Shown one piece after another: positions 16,164-26,547 of a DNA stretch of 46,874 nt (its first letter is position 1; each line of letters starts with the position of its first letter). The stretch covers positions 1-46,874 of the forward strand of contig DASUTU010000041.1 of NCBI GenBank assembly GCA_036374435.1, written 5' to 3'. Source of the DNA: CALGFI01 sp036374435. Its GTDB lineage: Bacteria; Actinomycetota; UBA4738; HRBIN12. A program made the translations under genes and the position numbers. The notes beneath the pieces were generated by a model. The model was not told the DNA's origin, searched no databases, and was given only the letters and a program-made list of their open reading frames with translations.

Positions 16164-17534
16164 ATGGCCGCGACCCGACCGCCGTCGATGGACTTGCCGG
16201 ACCAGGAAGACGGCCTTCGGCTCCCCTGGTCACTCTCGCGCCGTCCGGTGGCCCGCCGGGTGGTCCAGCCGCTTCAGTCGTTCCTGGAGGCCGAGTCCTC
16301 CTCGGCCTTTCTCCTGCTCGGCGCCGCCGTGGTGGGTCTCGCCTGGGCCAACTCGCCCTGGCAGGCCGCGTACCACGACTTGCTGGGCACGGAGCTCGCC
16401 CTGAACATTGGGGATTGGAGGCTGGCCGAGACCCTCCAGCACTGGGTGAACGACGGGTTGATGGCCCTGTTCTTCCTCGTCGTCGGCCTCGAGATCAAGC
16501 GAGAGCTCACCACGGGCGAGCTGCGGAACCCGCGGGCAGCGGCGGTGCCGGTCATCGCCGCCCTTGGCGGGATGGTCGTCCCGGCACTCATCTACGTGGC
16601 CCTGAACGCCGGGGGTGAGGGCTCGAGAGGGTGGGGGGTGCCGATGGCCACGGACATCGCGTTCGCCCTCGGCGTGCTCACGCTGGCCGCCCGCAGCGCT
16701 CCCGCCAGCCTGAAGCCGTTCCTCCTCACGCTCGCGATCGTGGACGACATCGGGGCGATCCTGATCATCGCGATCTTCTACTCGGATGACGTCTCCGTGC
16801 AGGCCCTGGTGATCGCCGTCGTCCTGGGCGTGTTGATGGTCGTCCTCCAGCGGTTCGACGTCCGGTCCACGGCGGTCTACGTGGGGCTCGGCGTCGGGAT
16901 GTGGCTGGCCGTGTTCGAGTCGGGGGTGCATGCGACGATCGCCGGCGTCGCGCTCGGACTGCTGACACCCACCGTGGCGTTCCAGCGCCCCCGGGCCGTG
17001 AGCGACGAAGCGATCCGCACCGCGGAGTCCACCGTCGACGAACCCGAGTCGCCGGACGTCGACGCGCCCCAATGGCTTCGGCTCGCCTGGCTCTCCCGGG
17101 AGGCCGTCTCCCCGCTGGCCCGGGTCGAGGCCGCGCTCCACCCCTGGACCAGCTACGTGATCATTCCCCTCTTCGCGCTGGCCAACGCCGGTGTGACGTT
17201 CACGGGTGACGGGTTTCGCGACTCGCTGACGAGCCCGGTCACTTTCGGGGTCCTGCTCGGGCTCGTGGTCGGGAAGGTCGTCGGGATCACGCTGGCGAGC
17301 TTCGTGGCGGTCCGCTCCGGGCTGGGCCGGCTCCCGACCGGGTGTGGATGGCGGCAGATGGTCGGCGTGTCCGCCATTGCGGGGATCGGGTTCACCGTCT
17401 CGCTGTTCATCACCGAGCTGGCGTTCAGGGAGCCGGTGCTCGCGGACGAGGCCAAGATCGGGATCTTCGTCGCCTCGATCGTCGCCGGCGGGCTGGGCTT
17501 CGCCGTCTTGCGGGCCGGTCGCCGAGACGCCTGA
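16164..17534 (+). CDS. nhaA: Na+/H+ antiporter NhaA
   Basis: The product has 456 residues. ATG 16164 is preferred over the upstream ATG near 16110 because GAGGGGAA precedes it. Twelve-helix NhaA hallmarks are clear: VNDGLMALFFLVVGLEIKREL, PMATDIAFALGVL, LAIVDDIGAI with the Na+-binding Asp pair at about 194-195, ESGVHATIAGVALGLL, and a GKVVGI helix with Lys. The loop between GVHATIAG and the C-terminal half holds an acidic insert (ESTVDEPESPDVD). It exchanges Na+ (or Li+) for protons across the inner membrane. The H+-pumping pyrophosphatase downstream could supply its proton gradient. Confidence 0.95.
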   Translation: MAATRPPSMDLPDQEDGLRLPWSLSRRPVARRVVQPLQSFLEAESSSAFLLLGAAVVGLAWANSPWQAAYHDLLGTELALNIGDWRLAETLQHWVNDGLMALFFLVVGLEIKRELTTGELRNPRAAAVPVIAALGGMVVPALIYVALNAGGEGSRGWGVPMATDIAFALGVLTLAARSAPASLKPFLLTLAIVDDIGAILIIAIFYSDDVSVQALVIAVVLGVLMVVLQRFDVRSTAVYVGLGVGMWLAVFESGVHATIAGVALGLLTPTVAFQRPRAVSDEAIRTAESTVDEPESPDVDAPQWLRLAWLSREAVSPLARVEAALHPWTSYVIIPLFALANAGVTFTGDGFRDSLTSPVTFGVLLGLVVGKVVGITLASFVAVRSGLGRLPTGCGWRQMVGVSAIAGIGFTVSLFITELAFREPVLADEAKIGIFVASIVAGGLGFAVLRAGRRDA

Positions 17535-17583
17535 ACCCCTCCTCGTGGGCCATCCGACCCGGCCGAGGACCAGGGCTTCTCTC

Positions 17584-17589
17584 TATACT
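17584..17589 (+). promoter_or_regulatory. -10 box of the H+-pyrophosphatase gene
   Basis: TATACT is a near-consensus -10 box about 60 bases before the GTG start, giving a leader of about 54 bases. The leader contains CTCGG, which could pair with the CCGAG just ahead of the GAGGAGG ribosome site. Confidence 0.45.
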
Positions 17590-17649
17590 GCCCGGGTTCC
17601 CGGCTCGGCCGGGTCCCCCTGTCCCGACGCCGACCGAGGAGGTTCTTGA

Positions 17650-19920
<2,271 letters not shown>

Positions 19921-19937
19921 GGGACGATCGCGTCGCC

Positions 19938-20306
19938 ATGGGGGTCATCGACCCGATCCGGCGGTTCCTCCGCCGGATGGCGGAGACGGACGAGCAGCGC
20001 TACGGCGAGGAGATCGAGGCCTGGGCGTCCCGGATCCCGGGGACCGTCCGGATCCGGGACGCGGGGTCCCGCTCCCGGGTGAGGCTCGCCGGGGTGGTTC
20101 GACGGATCACGGTCCGGCCCCTGGAGGGCAGCGAGTCGCTCGAGGCCCTGCTGTACGACGGGACCGGAGAGGTGACGGTGGTCTGGATGGGGCGCCGGAC
20201 GATCCCCGGGCTCACCCTGGGGACGCGGCTCGTGGTCGAGGGCCTGCTGGCCGAGCAGCGCTCCGGACGCCGGGTGGTGAACCCGAGCTTCGAGTTCGCC
20301 TCGTAG
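19938..20306 (+). CDS. OB-fold nucleic-acid-binding protein
   Basis: The product has 122 residues from ATG 19938. After a helical N-terminus (MGVIDPIRRFLRRMAETDEQRYGEEIEAW) comes a five-strand pattern: SRVRLAGVVRRITVRPLEGSESLEALLYDGTGEVTVVWMGRRTIPGLTLGTRLVVEGLL, read in pieces. The G-V-V-R-x-I-T-V and D-G-T-G-E-V-T-V-V-W motifs match the OB-fold domain found at the RecG wedge and in small actinobacterial proteins. In Actinobacteria this gene usually lies beside a TrkA pair and an APC transporter, as here. A role in nucleic acid binding is predicted from the fold only. Confidence 0.8.
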   Translation: MGVIDPIRRFLRRMAETDEQRYGEEIEAWASRIPGTVRIRDAGSRSRVRLAGVVRRITVRPLEGSESLEALLYDGTGEVTVVWMGRRTIPGLTLGTRLVVEGLLAEQRSGRRVVNPSFEFAS

Positions 20307-20311
20307 GTCAG

Positions 20312-20330
20312 GCCGGGGCTCAGGCCCGGC
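20312..20330. terminator. Candidate bidirectional hairpin between convergent genes
   Basis: GCCGGG (20312-20317) and CCCGGC (20325-20330) form a 6-bp stem around seven bases, at the meeting point of the OB-fold and TrkA genes. There is no T-run, and such short GC stems occur often by chance here. Confidence 0.3.
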
Positions 20331-20994
20331 GATCGCCCACGACGGCGCTTCGCAGGGCCGCCTCGGACTCGGGGATGGCGAGCGCGATGATCTCGTCGCC
20401 GGCCGCGAGGACGGTCTCGGGCTGCGGGATCATCACGTGCCCGTCGCGGATGGACGCCATGATGGCGGCGTCTGGCGGAAGCCGAAGCTCGTAGAGCGGC
20501 CGGCCGGCGTTGACGGAGTCCGCCGGGATCGTCATCTCGACGATCGAGATGCGTCCACGTTCGAGCGGCAACAGCCGGACGAGGTCGCCCACCGTGACCT
20601 CCTCCTCGACCATCGCCGTCAGGAGGTGCGGCGGAGACACGCCGGCGTCCACGCCCCACTGCTCGTTGAACAGCCACTCGTTGTTCGGGTGGTTCACGCG
20701 GGCCAGGACGCGGGGGACGCCGTACTCCTGCTTGGCCAGCAACGCGGTGACGAGGTTGTCCTCGTCGTCGCCGGTGGCGGCCACCACCACGTCGGCGGTG
20801 GCCAGGTCGGCCTTCTCCAGGACCCACGGCTCACACGCGTCCCCGAGCATGTGCTCGACGTCGGGGGCCCAGGCCTTCGCCCTGTCGAGCACCTCGGGCT
20901 TCTGCTCGATCAACACGACCGTGTGGTCGCGCGCCGCCAGGTCCGACGCGAGGTGACGCCCCACCGCCCCCGCGCCGCTGATCACGACGCGCAC
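20320..20994 (-). CDS. TrkA-family K+ channel/transporter regulatory protein (RCK), second of a pair
   Basis: The product has 224 residues from GTG 20994, one base after the stop of its partner. RCK_N Rossmann domain: VVISGAGAVGRHLASDLAARDHTVVLIEQ with GxGxxG, GDACEPWVLEKADLATADVVVAATGDDEDNLV. RCK_C domain: ISIVEMTIPADSVNAGRPLYELRLP and VLAAGDEIIALAI. These cytosolic proteins bind NAD(H)/ATP and, through RCK_C, sometimes c-di-AMP, and gate K+ transporters. No TrkH/KtrB pore gene is in the window; the closest candidates for control are the KimA-like transporters at 24-29 kb. Confidence 0.9.
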   Translation of the reverse strand: MRVVISGAGAVGRHLASDLAARDHTVVLIEQKPEVLDRAKAWAPDVEHMLGDACEPWVLEKADLATADVVVAATGDDEDNLVTALLAKQEYGVPRVLARVNHPNNEWLFNEQWGVDAGVSPPHLLTAMVEEEVTVGDLVRLLPLERGRISIVEMTIPADSVNAGRPLYELRLPPDAAIMASIRDGHVMIPQPETVLAAGDEIIALAIPESEAALRSAVVGDRRA

Positions 20995-20995
20995 G

Positions 20996-21655
20996 TCAGT
21001 GCTCCCCGGTCGGCTCGAGGAGCTCGTCGAGGAGCTCGAGGGCGTCTTTGTGCACGATCACGGCGGCGTAGTCTCCCTCCTGGAACGTGCTCGACGTCGC
21101 CGGGATGAACCCGCTCCCGCCCCGGTCGACCCCCGCCACGAGGATCCTGCCCTCGACGTTCAGGGAGGTCACGGGTTTGCCGGTCAGATGCGCGGGGATC
21201 TGGATGCGCATCCGGAACAGGTCGCCCGCGGCGAGCGCCTCCTTGATCTCCTCGCGGGGATGCGTGAGCATCAGGATGATCTGCTTCACGCCCCACCGCA
21301 CCGTCGAGATCGTGGGGATGTTGAGGCGTTCGTAGATGTCGGCGCGTGCCGGGTCGTAGATCCGCGCGATCACCTGCGGCACGTGGTAGTGCTCGCGAGC
21401 CACCCGCGCCGAGACGATGTTCGAGTTGTCCCCGCTGGACACGGCCAGGAACGCCTCGGCCTCCTTGATGCCCGCCTCCTCGAGGACGTCCCGGTCGAAC
21501 CCGAGGCCGACCACCCTCTTGGCCTCGAAGCCCGGAGGAAGCCGGTCGAACGCGGCGGGGTTCTTGTCGACGACGGCGACGTCGTGACCCTTCTTCACGA
21601 GCTCCTGGGTGAGGAGGATGCCCACCCGGCCGCATCCCATGATCACGACGTGCAC
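20996..21655 (-). CDS. TrkA-family K+ transporter regulatory protein (RCK), first of a pair
   Basis: The product has 219 residues from GTG 21655, seven bases after a TAAGGT box, with no ribosome site, so probably leaderless. RCK_N: VVIMGCGRVGILLTQELVKKGHDVAVVDKNP (GxGxxG, acidic end of strand 2), AFLAVSSGDNSNIVSARVAREHY and VIARIYDPARADIYERLNIPTI. RCK_C: RMRIQIPAHLTGKPVTSLN and FQEGDYAAVIV. It differs clearly from the downstream TrkA, so the two may form a heteromeric gating ring. Pairs of this kind beside APC transporters recur in Actinobacteria. Confidence 0.9.
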   Translation of the reverse strand: MHVVIMGCGRVGILLTQELVKKGHDVAVVDKNPAAFDRLPPGFEAKRVVGLGFDRDVLEEAGIKEAEAFLAVSSGDNSNIVSARVAREHYHVPQVIARIYDPARADIYERLNIPTISTVRWGVKQIILMLTHPREEIKEALAAGDLFRMRIQIPAHLTGKPVTSLNVEGRILVAGVDRGGSGFIPATSSTFQEGDYAAVIVHKDALELLDELLEPTGEH

Positions 21656-21662
21656 GAGGGCT

Positions 21663-21668
21663 ACCTTA
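21663..21668 (-). promoter_or_regulatory. -10 box of a probable leaderless trkA-pair transcript
   Basis: Minus-strand TAAGGT, then seven bases, then GTG 21655. The box lies in the 41-base gap behind the KdpE gene stop, so the TrkA pair can be transcribed apart from kdpDE. Confidence 0.5.
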
Positions 21669-21696
21669 GCGCCGGCAGCGGCCCCATGTCGGTTCG

Positions 21697-22395
21697 TCAG
21701 GCGACCTCATCCGGCTCGGGTTTCCAGCGATAGCCGAGGCCCGACTCCGTGACGATGAAGCGCGGGCGTCCCGGGTCGTCCCCGAGCTTGCGCCGGAGCT
21801 GCCGGACGTAGACGCGCACGTAGTGGGACTGATCGGCGTACGCGGGGCCCCAGATGCGCTCGAGCAGCCATCCATGGGTCAAGAGCTTGCCGGGATGCGT
21901 GGCCATGGCCTCGAGCAGGCGGTATTCGGTCGGCGTGAGATGAACGAGCTCGCCTCGGAGCCTCACCGCCTCCCGGGGCAGGTCGAGCTCCAGTTCGCCG
22001 AAGCGGTGCGTCGCCCGAGGGGTTTCCGCCGCCGAACGCCGGCGCACCGCCCGCATCCGGGCGAGGAGCTCCTCCATGGCGAACGGCTTCGTGACGTAGT
22101 CGTCGGCCCCTACGTCCAGCGCGGCCACCTTGTCCTCCTGCCCTTCGCGAACGGACAACACGATGATGGGGACGTCGGTCCACGCGCGGGCGCTCCGGAT
22201 GACTTCGATGCCGTCGATCCCGGGCAGGCCAAGGTCCAGGACCACGACGTCGAACCGCTCCCGCGACAACAGGTCCAGCGCGGTCTCGCCGTTGGACGCC
22301 GTGCGGATCTGGTGGCCCCGCGCCTTCAGGCTGGTCCACAACGCCCGCAAGATCTGCGGGTCGTCGTCCACTACCAACACGCCGAGCCTCGTCAT
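21697..22395 (-). CDS. kdpE: KdpE-like OmpR/PhoB-family response regulator
   Basis: The product has 232 residues from ATG 22395, overlapping the kinase gene by ATGA. Receiver domain: VLVVDDDPQILRALWTSLKARGH, phospho-acceptor Asp54 in VVVLDLGLPGIDGIEVI, Lys103 in DDYVTKPF. Winged-helix output: HLTPTEYRLLEAMATHPGKLLTHGWLLERIWGP, then YVRVYVRQLRRKLGDDP and ESGLGYRWK. The sequence, including LGLPGIDG and the YVRVYVRQLRRKLE-like helix, is closest to KdpE, which responds to K+ limitation and ionic stress. No kdpFABC operon is in the window. TTTACGC direct repeats in front of the kinase gene are candidate binding sites. Confidence 0.9.
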   Translation of the reverse strand: MTRLGVLVVDDDPQILRALWTSLKARGHQIRTASNGETALDLLSRERFDVVVLDLGLPGIDGIEVIRSARAWTDVPIIVLSVREGQEDKVAALDVGADDYVTKPFAMEELLARMRAVRRRSAAETPRATHRFGELELDLPREAVRLRGELVHLTPTEYRLLEAMATHPGKLLTHGWLLERIWGPAYADQSHYVRVYVRQLRRKLGDDPGRPRFIVTESGLGYRWKPEPDEVA

Positions 22396-23813
22396 TCCGC
22401 CTCCACCGGGAGTTGCACCACGACCGTCGCTCCACCGCCGGGTGTGCCCTCGATCCACACGCGGCCGCCGTGGGATTCGACGATGGCGCGGCTGATGGCC
22501 AACCCGAGGCCCGATCCGGTCACCGTCGGGTGCTCGCCGCGGACGAAGGGTTCGAATACGTGCTCGCGCTCTCCCGGCGAGACCCCGACTCCCCGGTCGG
22601 CCACGCGGACCTCGACCACGTCCCGCCATCTGGCCGCCGAGATCGTGATCGACTCGCCGGGCGAGCTGAACTTCACCGCGTTCTCGAGCAGGTTCGTCAG
22701 GACCTGGTCGATCTGCACCACGTCGATCGGGATCTCCGGGAGGTCCTCCCGGAGCTTCAGGTCGACGTCGCGACCGGCGAGCATCGGCTGCAGCCTCGCC
22801 ACCACGCTCTCCACGACCTCCTCGATCGAGGCCCGGCTGCGGGTCGGGTTCAACGCGCCGGCCCGAATCCTCGACAGGTCCAGGAGGTTGCCGACGAGCC
22901 GGTTCAGACGGTCGGCCTCCTGCCGGATCGTCTCGAGGAGGTCGGTTCGGTCCTCGGGAGTGAACTCGGCCTCCTCGCCGAGCAGGCTTGTGACGCTTGC
23001 GGTGATCGAGGCGAGCGGCGTGCGGAGGTCGTGGGTGACCGACGAGAACAGGGCGGCGCGAAGGCGGTTCGTTTCGGCTTCCAGGCGTGCCACGGACGCG
23101 TCCTCCCCCAGACGCATCCCTTCCAGCGCCAGCCCGAGCTGGCCCACGAACGTCTCGATGACGCTGCGCTCCTCGACGGTCGAGGGCGGCGCACCTCGGA
23201 GGCGGAACAGACGAACCTCTCCGACCTCCCGGCCGAGCGCGGACATGGGCATCACCTCCGGAACGGGTTCGGCGCCCCCCGGCCGTTCGGAGACGATCGG
23301 TTCGCCGGTGAGCTCCGTGCGGATCTCGAACCGAGCGATCGGAAACAGTTCCGTGACCGCGCCAGCGAAGCTCCGCAGCACGTCCGCCGGAGGTTCGCCC
23401 GCAAGGAGCCGGGTCCCGAACCTCTGGAGGAGCAGGGCCTCGCGCTCGCGCCGCTCGGCGCGGCCGCGCTGCACCACGACGGTGGACAGCAGCGTGCCCA
23501 CGATGACCGAGACCACCAGGAACGCGGCGAGCGCGACGAGGTCCTCCGCCTTGGCGACGTCGAAGGTGTGGAACGGCTCGGTGAAGAAGAAGTTCAGCGC
23601 GAAGAACGACAACGCCGACGTGGCGAGCCCCGCACGCAGGCCCGCGATCGCCGACGCGCCGGTGACCGCCAGGACGTAGAGGAGCGCCGCGCTGGCGGTC
23701 GAGATGCGGCCGGGCAGGGCGAGCGCGGTCGCGACGGACGCGAAGGCGATCCCGGCGGCCGCGTCCCGAACCAGATGCCGGCCGCCCCGCCCGTTCGCCG
23801 CTCGTCGCATCAT
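22392..23813 (-). CDS. kdpD: Shortened KdpD-like sensor histidine kinase (DUF4118-HisKA-HATPase)
   Basis: The product has about 473 residues if started at ATG 23813, which has GGGGGAAG ahead; an in-frame GTG at 23876 would add 21 Ala/Gly-rich residues. The KdpD four-helix DUF4118 domain comes first (about 15-110, with ALLYVLAVTGASAIAGLRAGLATSALSFFALNFFFTEP in parts), then a GAF-like stretch, H-box SVTHDLRTPLASI, N-box LTNLLENAVKF, G1 VADRGVGVS and G2 GSGLGLAISRAIVESHGG. The N-terminal KdpD and Usp sensor domains of the full 900-residue protein are absent. Its stop overlaps the kdpE start. It should sense K+ or envelope state through the membrane domain and phosphorylate the neighbouring regulator. 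Confidence 0.9.
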   Translation of the reverse strand: MMRRAANGRGGRHLVRDAAAGIAFASVATALALPGRISTASAALLYVLAVTGASAIAGLRAGLATSALSFFALNFFFTEPFHTFDVAKAEDLVALAAFLVVSVIVGTLLSTVVVQRGRAERREREALLLQRFGTRLLAGEPPADVLRSFAGAVTELFPIARFEIRTELTGEPIVSERPGGAEPVPEVMPMSALGREVGEVRLFRLRGAPPSTVEERSVIETFVGQLGLALEGMRLGEDASVARLEAETNRLRAALFSSVTHDLRTPLASITASVTSLLGEEAEFTPEDRTDLLETIRQEADRLNRLVGNLLDLSRIRAGALNPTRSRASIEEVVESVVARLQPMLAGRDVDLKLREDLPEIPIDVVQIDQVLTNLLENAVKFSSPGESITISAARWRDVVEVRVADRGVGVSPGEREHVFEPFVRGEHPTVTGSGLGLAISRAIVESHGGRVWIEGTPGGGATVVVQLPVEAE

Positions 23814-23890
23814 CGGCACGCAGCTTCCCCCGCCGGCCGCCGCCGAACAACCCGCAGGGGCTCGACGCTCCCGCACGTGACGGCCGGGCC

Positions 23891-23929
23891 TTGACGCGAT
23901 CTTTACGCGGACCGAGCCGATCCTTACGC
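23891..23929. promoter_or_regulatory. TTTACGC direct repeats, candidate KdpE binding region
   Basis: TTGACGC (23891-23897), TTTACGC (23902-23908) and CTTACGC (23923-23929) lie 11 and 21 bases apart in the same orientation, in phase with one and two DNA turns. The longer unit CGATCTTTACGC/CGATCCTTACGC is repeated at 23897 and 23918. OmpR-family regulators bind tandem repeats of this spacing. The region lies between kdpDE (minus) and the KimA-like operon (plus). Confidence 0.6.
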
Positions 23930-23962
23930 CCTCCTGACGACCATCGCCGCACGCTGGTGTCG

Positions 23963-24178
23963 ATGGTGGCGATCGGGATGTCCGAGGAACTGGTGATCGG
24001 CGGCGCGTTCGGATTCGTCCTGGGGTTGCTCGCCGGTCCGCTCTTGCGCTCGTGGCTGAGCTGGCGCGAGGCCGAGGCCGCCTCGCGCGAAGCGGACCTG
24101 GTGCGGGACGTGCTCGACCGGATGGAGGACGACCAGAACGCCGGTCCCCGGCCCGCGACGCGCCCGAGGACGACCTAG
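23963..24178 (+). CDS. Small single-helix membrane protein ahead of the KimA-like transporters
   Basis: The product has 71 residues from ATG 23963 (GTG 23957 and ATG 23978 are alternatives; none has a strong ribosome site). A helix spans about residues 10-27 (VIGGAFGFVLGLLAGPLL), followed by a charged amphipathic helix (EAEAASREADLVRDVLDRMEDD) and a basic Pro/Arg/Thr end. Its stop codon is directly followed by the ATG of the first transporter, so it belongs to that operon. It could be a small accessory subunit. No family is recognised. Confidence 0.5.
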   Translation: MVAIGMSEELVIGGAFGFVLGLLAGPLLRSWLSWREAEAASREADLVRDVLDRMEDDQNAGPRPATRPRTT

Positions 24179-26500
24179 ATGGCGGCAGCCGCCGCGCTGA
24201 AGCGGGTGCTGGTTGGGCGCGCTTTCGCCAGCCACAAGCTCGAGCACCAGCTCCTTCCCAGGTTCCTGGCCTTGCCGGTGTTCTCTTCCGACCCCCTGTC
24301 GTCCAACGCCTACGCGACGGAGGAGATGATGCTCGTCCTGGTCGCGGCGGGAGCTGGGGCCCTCGTGTATCGCATTCCGCTCGCGATCGTCATCGCGACC
24401 GTCCTCGTGATCGTGATCGCCTCCTATCGCCAGACCGTTCGGGCCTACCCGAGCGGGGGCGGCTCGTACATCGTGGCCCACGAGAATCTCGGCGTCCTGC
24501 CCGGCCTGATCGCCGCCGCCGCGTTGTTGACCGACTACGTCCTGACGGTGTCGGTCTCCGTCGTCGCGGGGGTTCTGGCGATCACCTCGGCGGCGCCGTC
24601 GCTTGCCGACCACAAGGTGCTGTTGTCGATCGGGTTCGTCGCGCTGCTGACCCTGGCCAATCTGCGCGGCGTCAAGGAGGCCGGTTCGGTGTTCGCGGTC
24701 CCGACCTACGGGTTCGTCGCGATGATCTTCGTGATGTTGGTGACGGGGTTCGTCCGGTGTGCGTCGGGGTGTCCGCATGCGGCGACTGCCAACCTTCCGA
24801 TCGAGGCGACCTCGGGCCTGACGTTGTTCCTGGTTCTGCGCGCCTTCTCGTCGGGATCCACCGCGCTCACCGGGGTCGAGGCGATCTCCAACGGCGTGCA
24901 GGCCTTCCGGCGGCCGCAGTCGCACAACGCGGCGTCGACGCTCGCCATGATGGGGTCGATGACGGTAACGATGTTCATCGGCATCACGACCCTGTCGGTA
25001 CTCCTGCACGTTCGCGTGAACGAGGAGATCGCGGCATCGCGATCCGTGCTGTCTCAGATCAGCGAGACGGTATTCGGGCGGACCCTTCCCTTCTTCCTGT
25101 TGCAGGGGCTTACGGCCGGCATCCTCATCCTGGCGGCCAACACGTCGTACCAGGACTTTCCCCGGCTGTCGGCCATCCTCGCCCGCGATCGTTTCCTCCC
25201 CGGGCAGTTCCGCAACCGGGGCGACCGCCTCGTCTTCTCGAACGGCGTCCTCCTCCTGGCGGTCCTGGGGAGCGCCCTGGTCTACGTGTTCGACGCGAAC
25301 CTGACCCGGCTCATCCAGCTGTACGTGGTCGGGGTGTTCACCGCCTTCACCCTGTCGCAGGCCGGGATGGTGCGGCGCTGGTACCGGCTCCGGGAGGAAG
25401 GGTGGCGCCGGAGCATGGTTATCAACGCCGTTGGGGCGACCGCGACTGGGATCGTGCTGGTGATCGTCGCGCTCACGAAGTTCACGCACGGCGCGTGGAT
25501 CGTGATCTCGGCGATGCCGATCATCATCGCGTTCTTCCTGGTCGTCCACCGACACTACGCGACCATCGGCCGCGTGTTGCGAGCGCGGCGGGTGGTCCCG
25601 CCCAAGCCCATCGAGGCACCGTTCGTGCTGCTGGTCCGGGACCTCGGGCCCGCCACCGCGGACGCGGTCGCGTACCTGCGACTCATCCGGGCCGAGCCCG
25701 TCATCCCGCTGTACGTCGGCGATCCCCGCCGCTCGAACGAGGTCGAGGCGAGGTGGGTGTCCATCGGCGCCCGGATCGGCGCGTTGCGGCCGCTTCCGCC
25801 CGGTCACGGGCGCCTCGGTCGGCGGCTCCGCGCATACCTGCGTTCGTTGCGGTCGGACGACGCCGACGCCTACCTCACCGTGGTGGTGCCCGAGGACCTT
25901 CGCGGGACCTCGGTCCTCCAGTTCTTGCGAGCGGGATCCGGCTTCTGGGTGAAGGCGTCCCTGTTGTTCGAGTCCGGCGTCGTGGTGACGAACGTGCCGG
26001 CGCTCCTCGATGATCGGATCCGCGGCGGGGCGCCGCCCGTTCCGGCCCCCGAGCCGCTCTTGCATCGGGTGCTGGTCCCGGTCTCGGCGGTCCATTCCGC
26101 CACTGCGCGGGCCGTCGCCTACGCCACGTCGCTCGAAGCGGCCTCGACCGAGGCGGTCCTGTTCTCGAGCGACCCGGAGGAGCAGGAGCGCCTCCTCGAC
26201 GAATGGGGGGCCTGGCGCATGCCCATCCCGTTGTCGATCGTCGAGGCTCCCTTCCGCGACCTGACCAGTCCGATGCTGGACGAGGTCCGGCGCCTCACGA
26301 CGCGGCCAGGGACGCTGGTCACGGTCGTGTTGCCCGAGCTCGTGGTCCGGCGCAGGTGGGAGCACCTGCTGCACAACCAGGCGGCGCTGTTCCTCAAGCG
26401 GCTCCTGTTGTTCGAGCCGAGCACCGTGGTCACGAGCGTACCGTTCCACCTCGCCTCGGTCGCCGTTGGGGCCCCCGCTCCCGGGCTCCAGAACGCCTGA
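24179..26500 (+). CDS. KimA-like APC-family transporter with cytosolic C-terminal domains (first copy)
   Basis: The product has 773 residues; ATG 24179 abuts the preceding stop. The N-terminal half is an APC-fold transporter of about 12 helices with the KimA/YdaO marks LPVFSSDPLSSNAYATEEMML, YRQTVRAYPSGGGSYIVAHENLG, LTDYVLTVSVSVVAG, NLRGVKEAGSVFAVPTY, SSGSTALTGVEAISNGVQAFRRPQ and ANTSYQDFPRLSAILARD. From about residue 480 two alpha/beta segments of Usp-like character follow, the second beginning HRVLVPVSAVHSATARAVAYA. In B. subtilis KimA such a protein imports K+ with H+ and is inhibited by c-di-AMP. KdpDE, TrkA genes and a second copy nearby support a potassium role, still an inference. Confidence 0.88.
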   Translation: MAAAAALKRVLVGRAFASHKLEHQLLPRFLALPVFSSDPLSSNAYATEEMMLVLVAAGAGALVYRIPLAIVIATVLVIVIASYRQTVRAYPSGGGSYIVAHENLGVLPGLIAAAALLTDYVLTVSVSVVAGVLAITSAAPSLADHKVLLSIGFVALLTLANLRGVKEAGSVFAVPTYGFVAMIFVMLVTGFVRCASGCPHAATANLPIEATSGLTLFLVLRAFSSGSTALTGVEAISNGVQAFRRPQSHNAASTLAMMGSMTVTMFIGITTLSVLLHVRVNEEIAASRSVLSQISETVFGRTLPFFLLQGLTAGILILAANTSYQDFPRLSAILARDRFLPGQFRNRGDRLVFSNGVLLLAVLGSALVYVFDANLTRLIQLYVVGVFTAFTLSQAGMVRRWYRLREEGWRRSMVINAVGATATGIVLVIVALTKFTHGAWIVISAMPIIIAFFLVVHRHYATIGRVLRARRVVPPKPIEAPFVLLVRDLGPATADAVAYLRLIRAEPVIPLYVGDPRRSNEVEARWVSIGARIGALRPLPPGHGRLGRRLRAYLRSLRSDDADAYLTVVVPEDLRGTSVLQFLRAGSGFWVKASLLFESGVVVTNVPALLDDRIRGGAPPVPAPEPLLHRVLVPVSAVHSATARAVAYATSLEAASTEAVLFSSDPEEQERLLDEWGAWRMPIPLSIVEAPFRDLTSPMLDEVRRLTTRPGTLVTVVLPELVVRRRWEHLLHNQAALFLKRLLLFEPSTVVTSVPFHLASVAVGAPAPGLQNA

Positions 26501-26509
26501 CCCGGCCGA

Positions 26510-26527
26510 CCGGCGCTCGCGCGCCGG
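26510..26527 (+). terminator. Seven-bp hairpin between the two KimA-like genes
   Basis: CCGGCGC (26510-26516) and GCGCCGG (26521-26527) form a perfect stem with a TCGC tetraloop, directly after the stop of the first transporter. No T-run follows, so termination would be weak or processing-related. It sits just ahead of a TAGAAT -10 box for the second gene. Confidence 0.4.
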
Positions 26528-26533
26528 GAACCC

Positions 26534-26539
26534 TAGAAT
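26534..26539 (+). promoter_or_regulatory. -10 box of a probable leaderless transcript (second KimA-like gene)
   Basis: TAGAAT is close to the TATAAT consensus and ends eight bases before the GTG at 26548. It gives the second transporter its own promoter, separate from the operon promoter of the first. Confidence 0.5.
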
Positions 26540-26547
26540 CCCGCAGC

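Noticed and set aside
23877..24178. A c-di-AMP (ydaO) riboswitch before the KimA-like genes
   Set aside because: The space is too short and lacks the conserved ydaO elements; none is seen before the second copy either.
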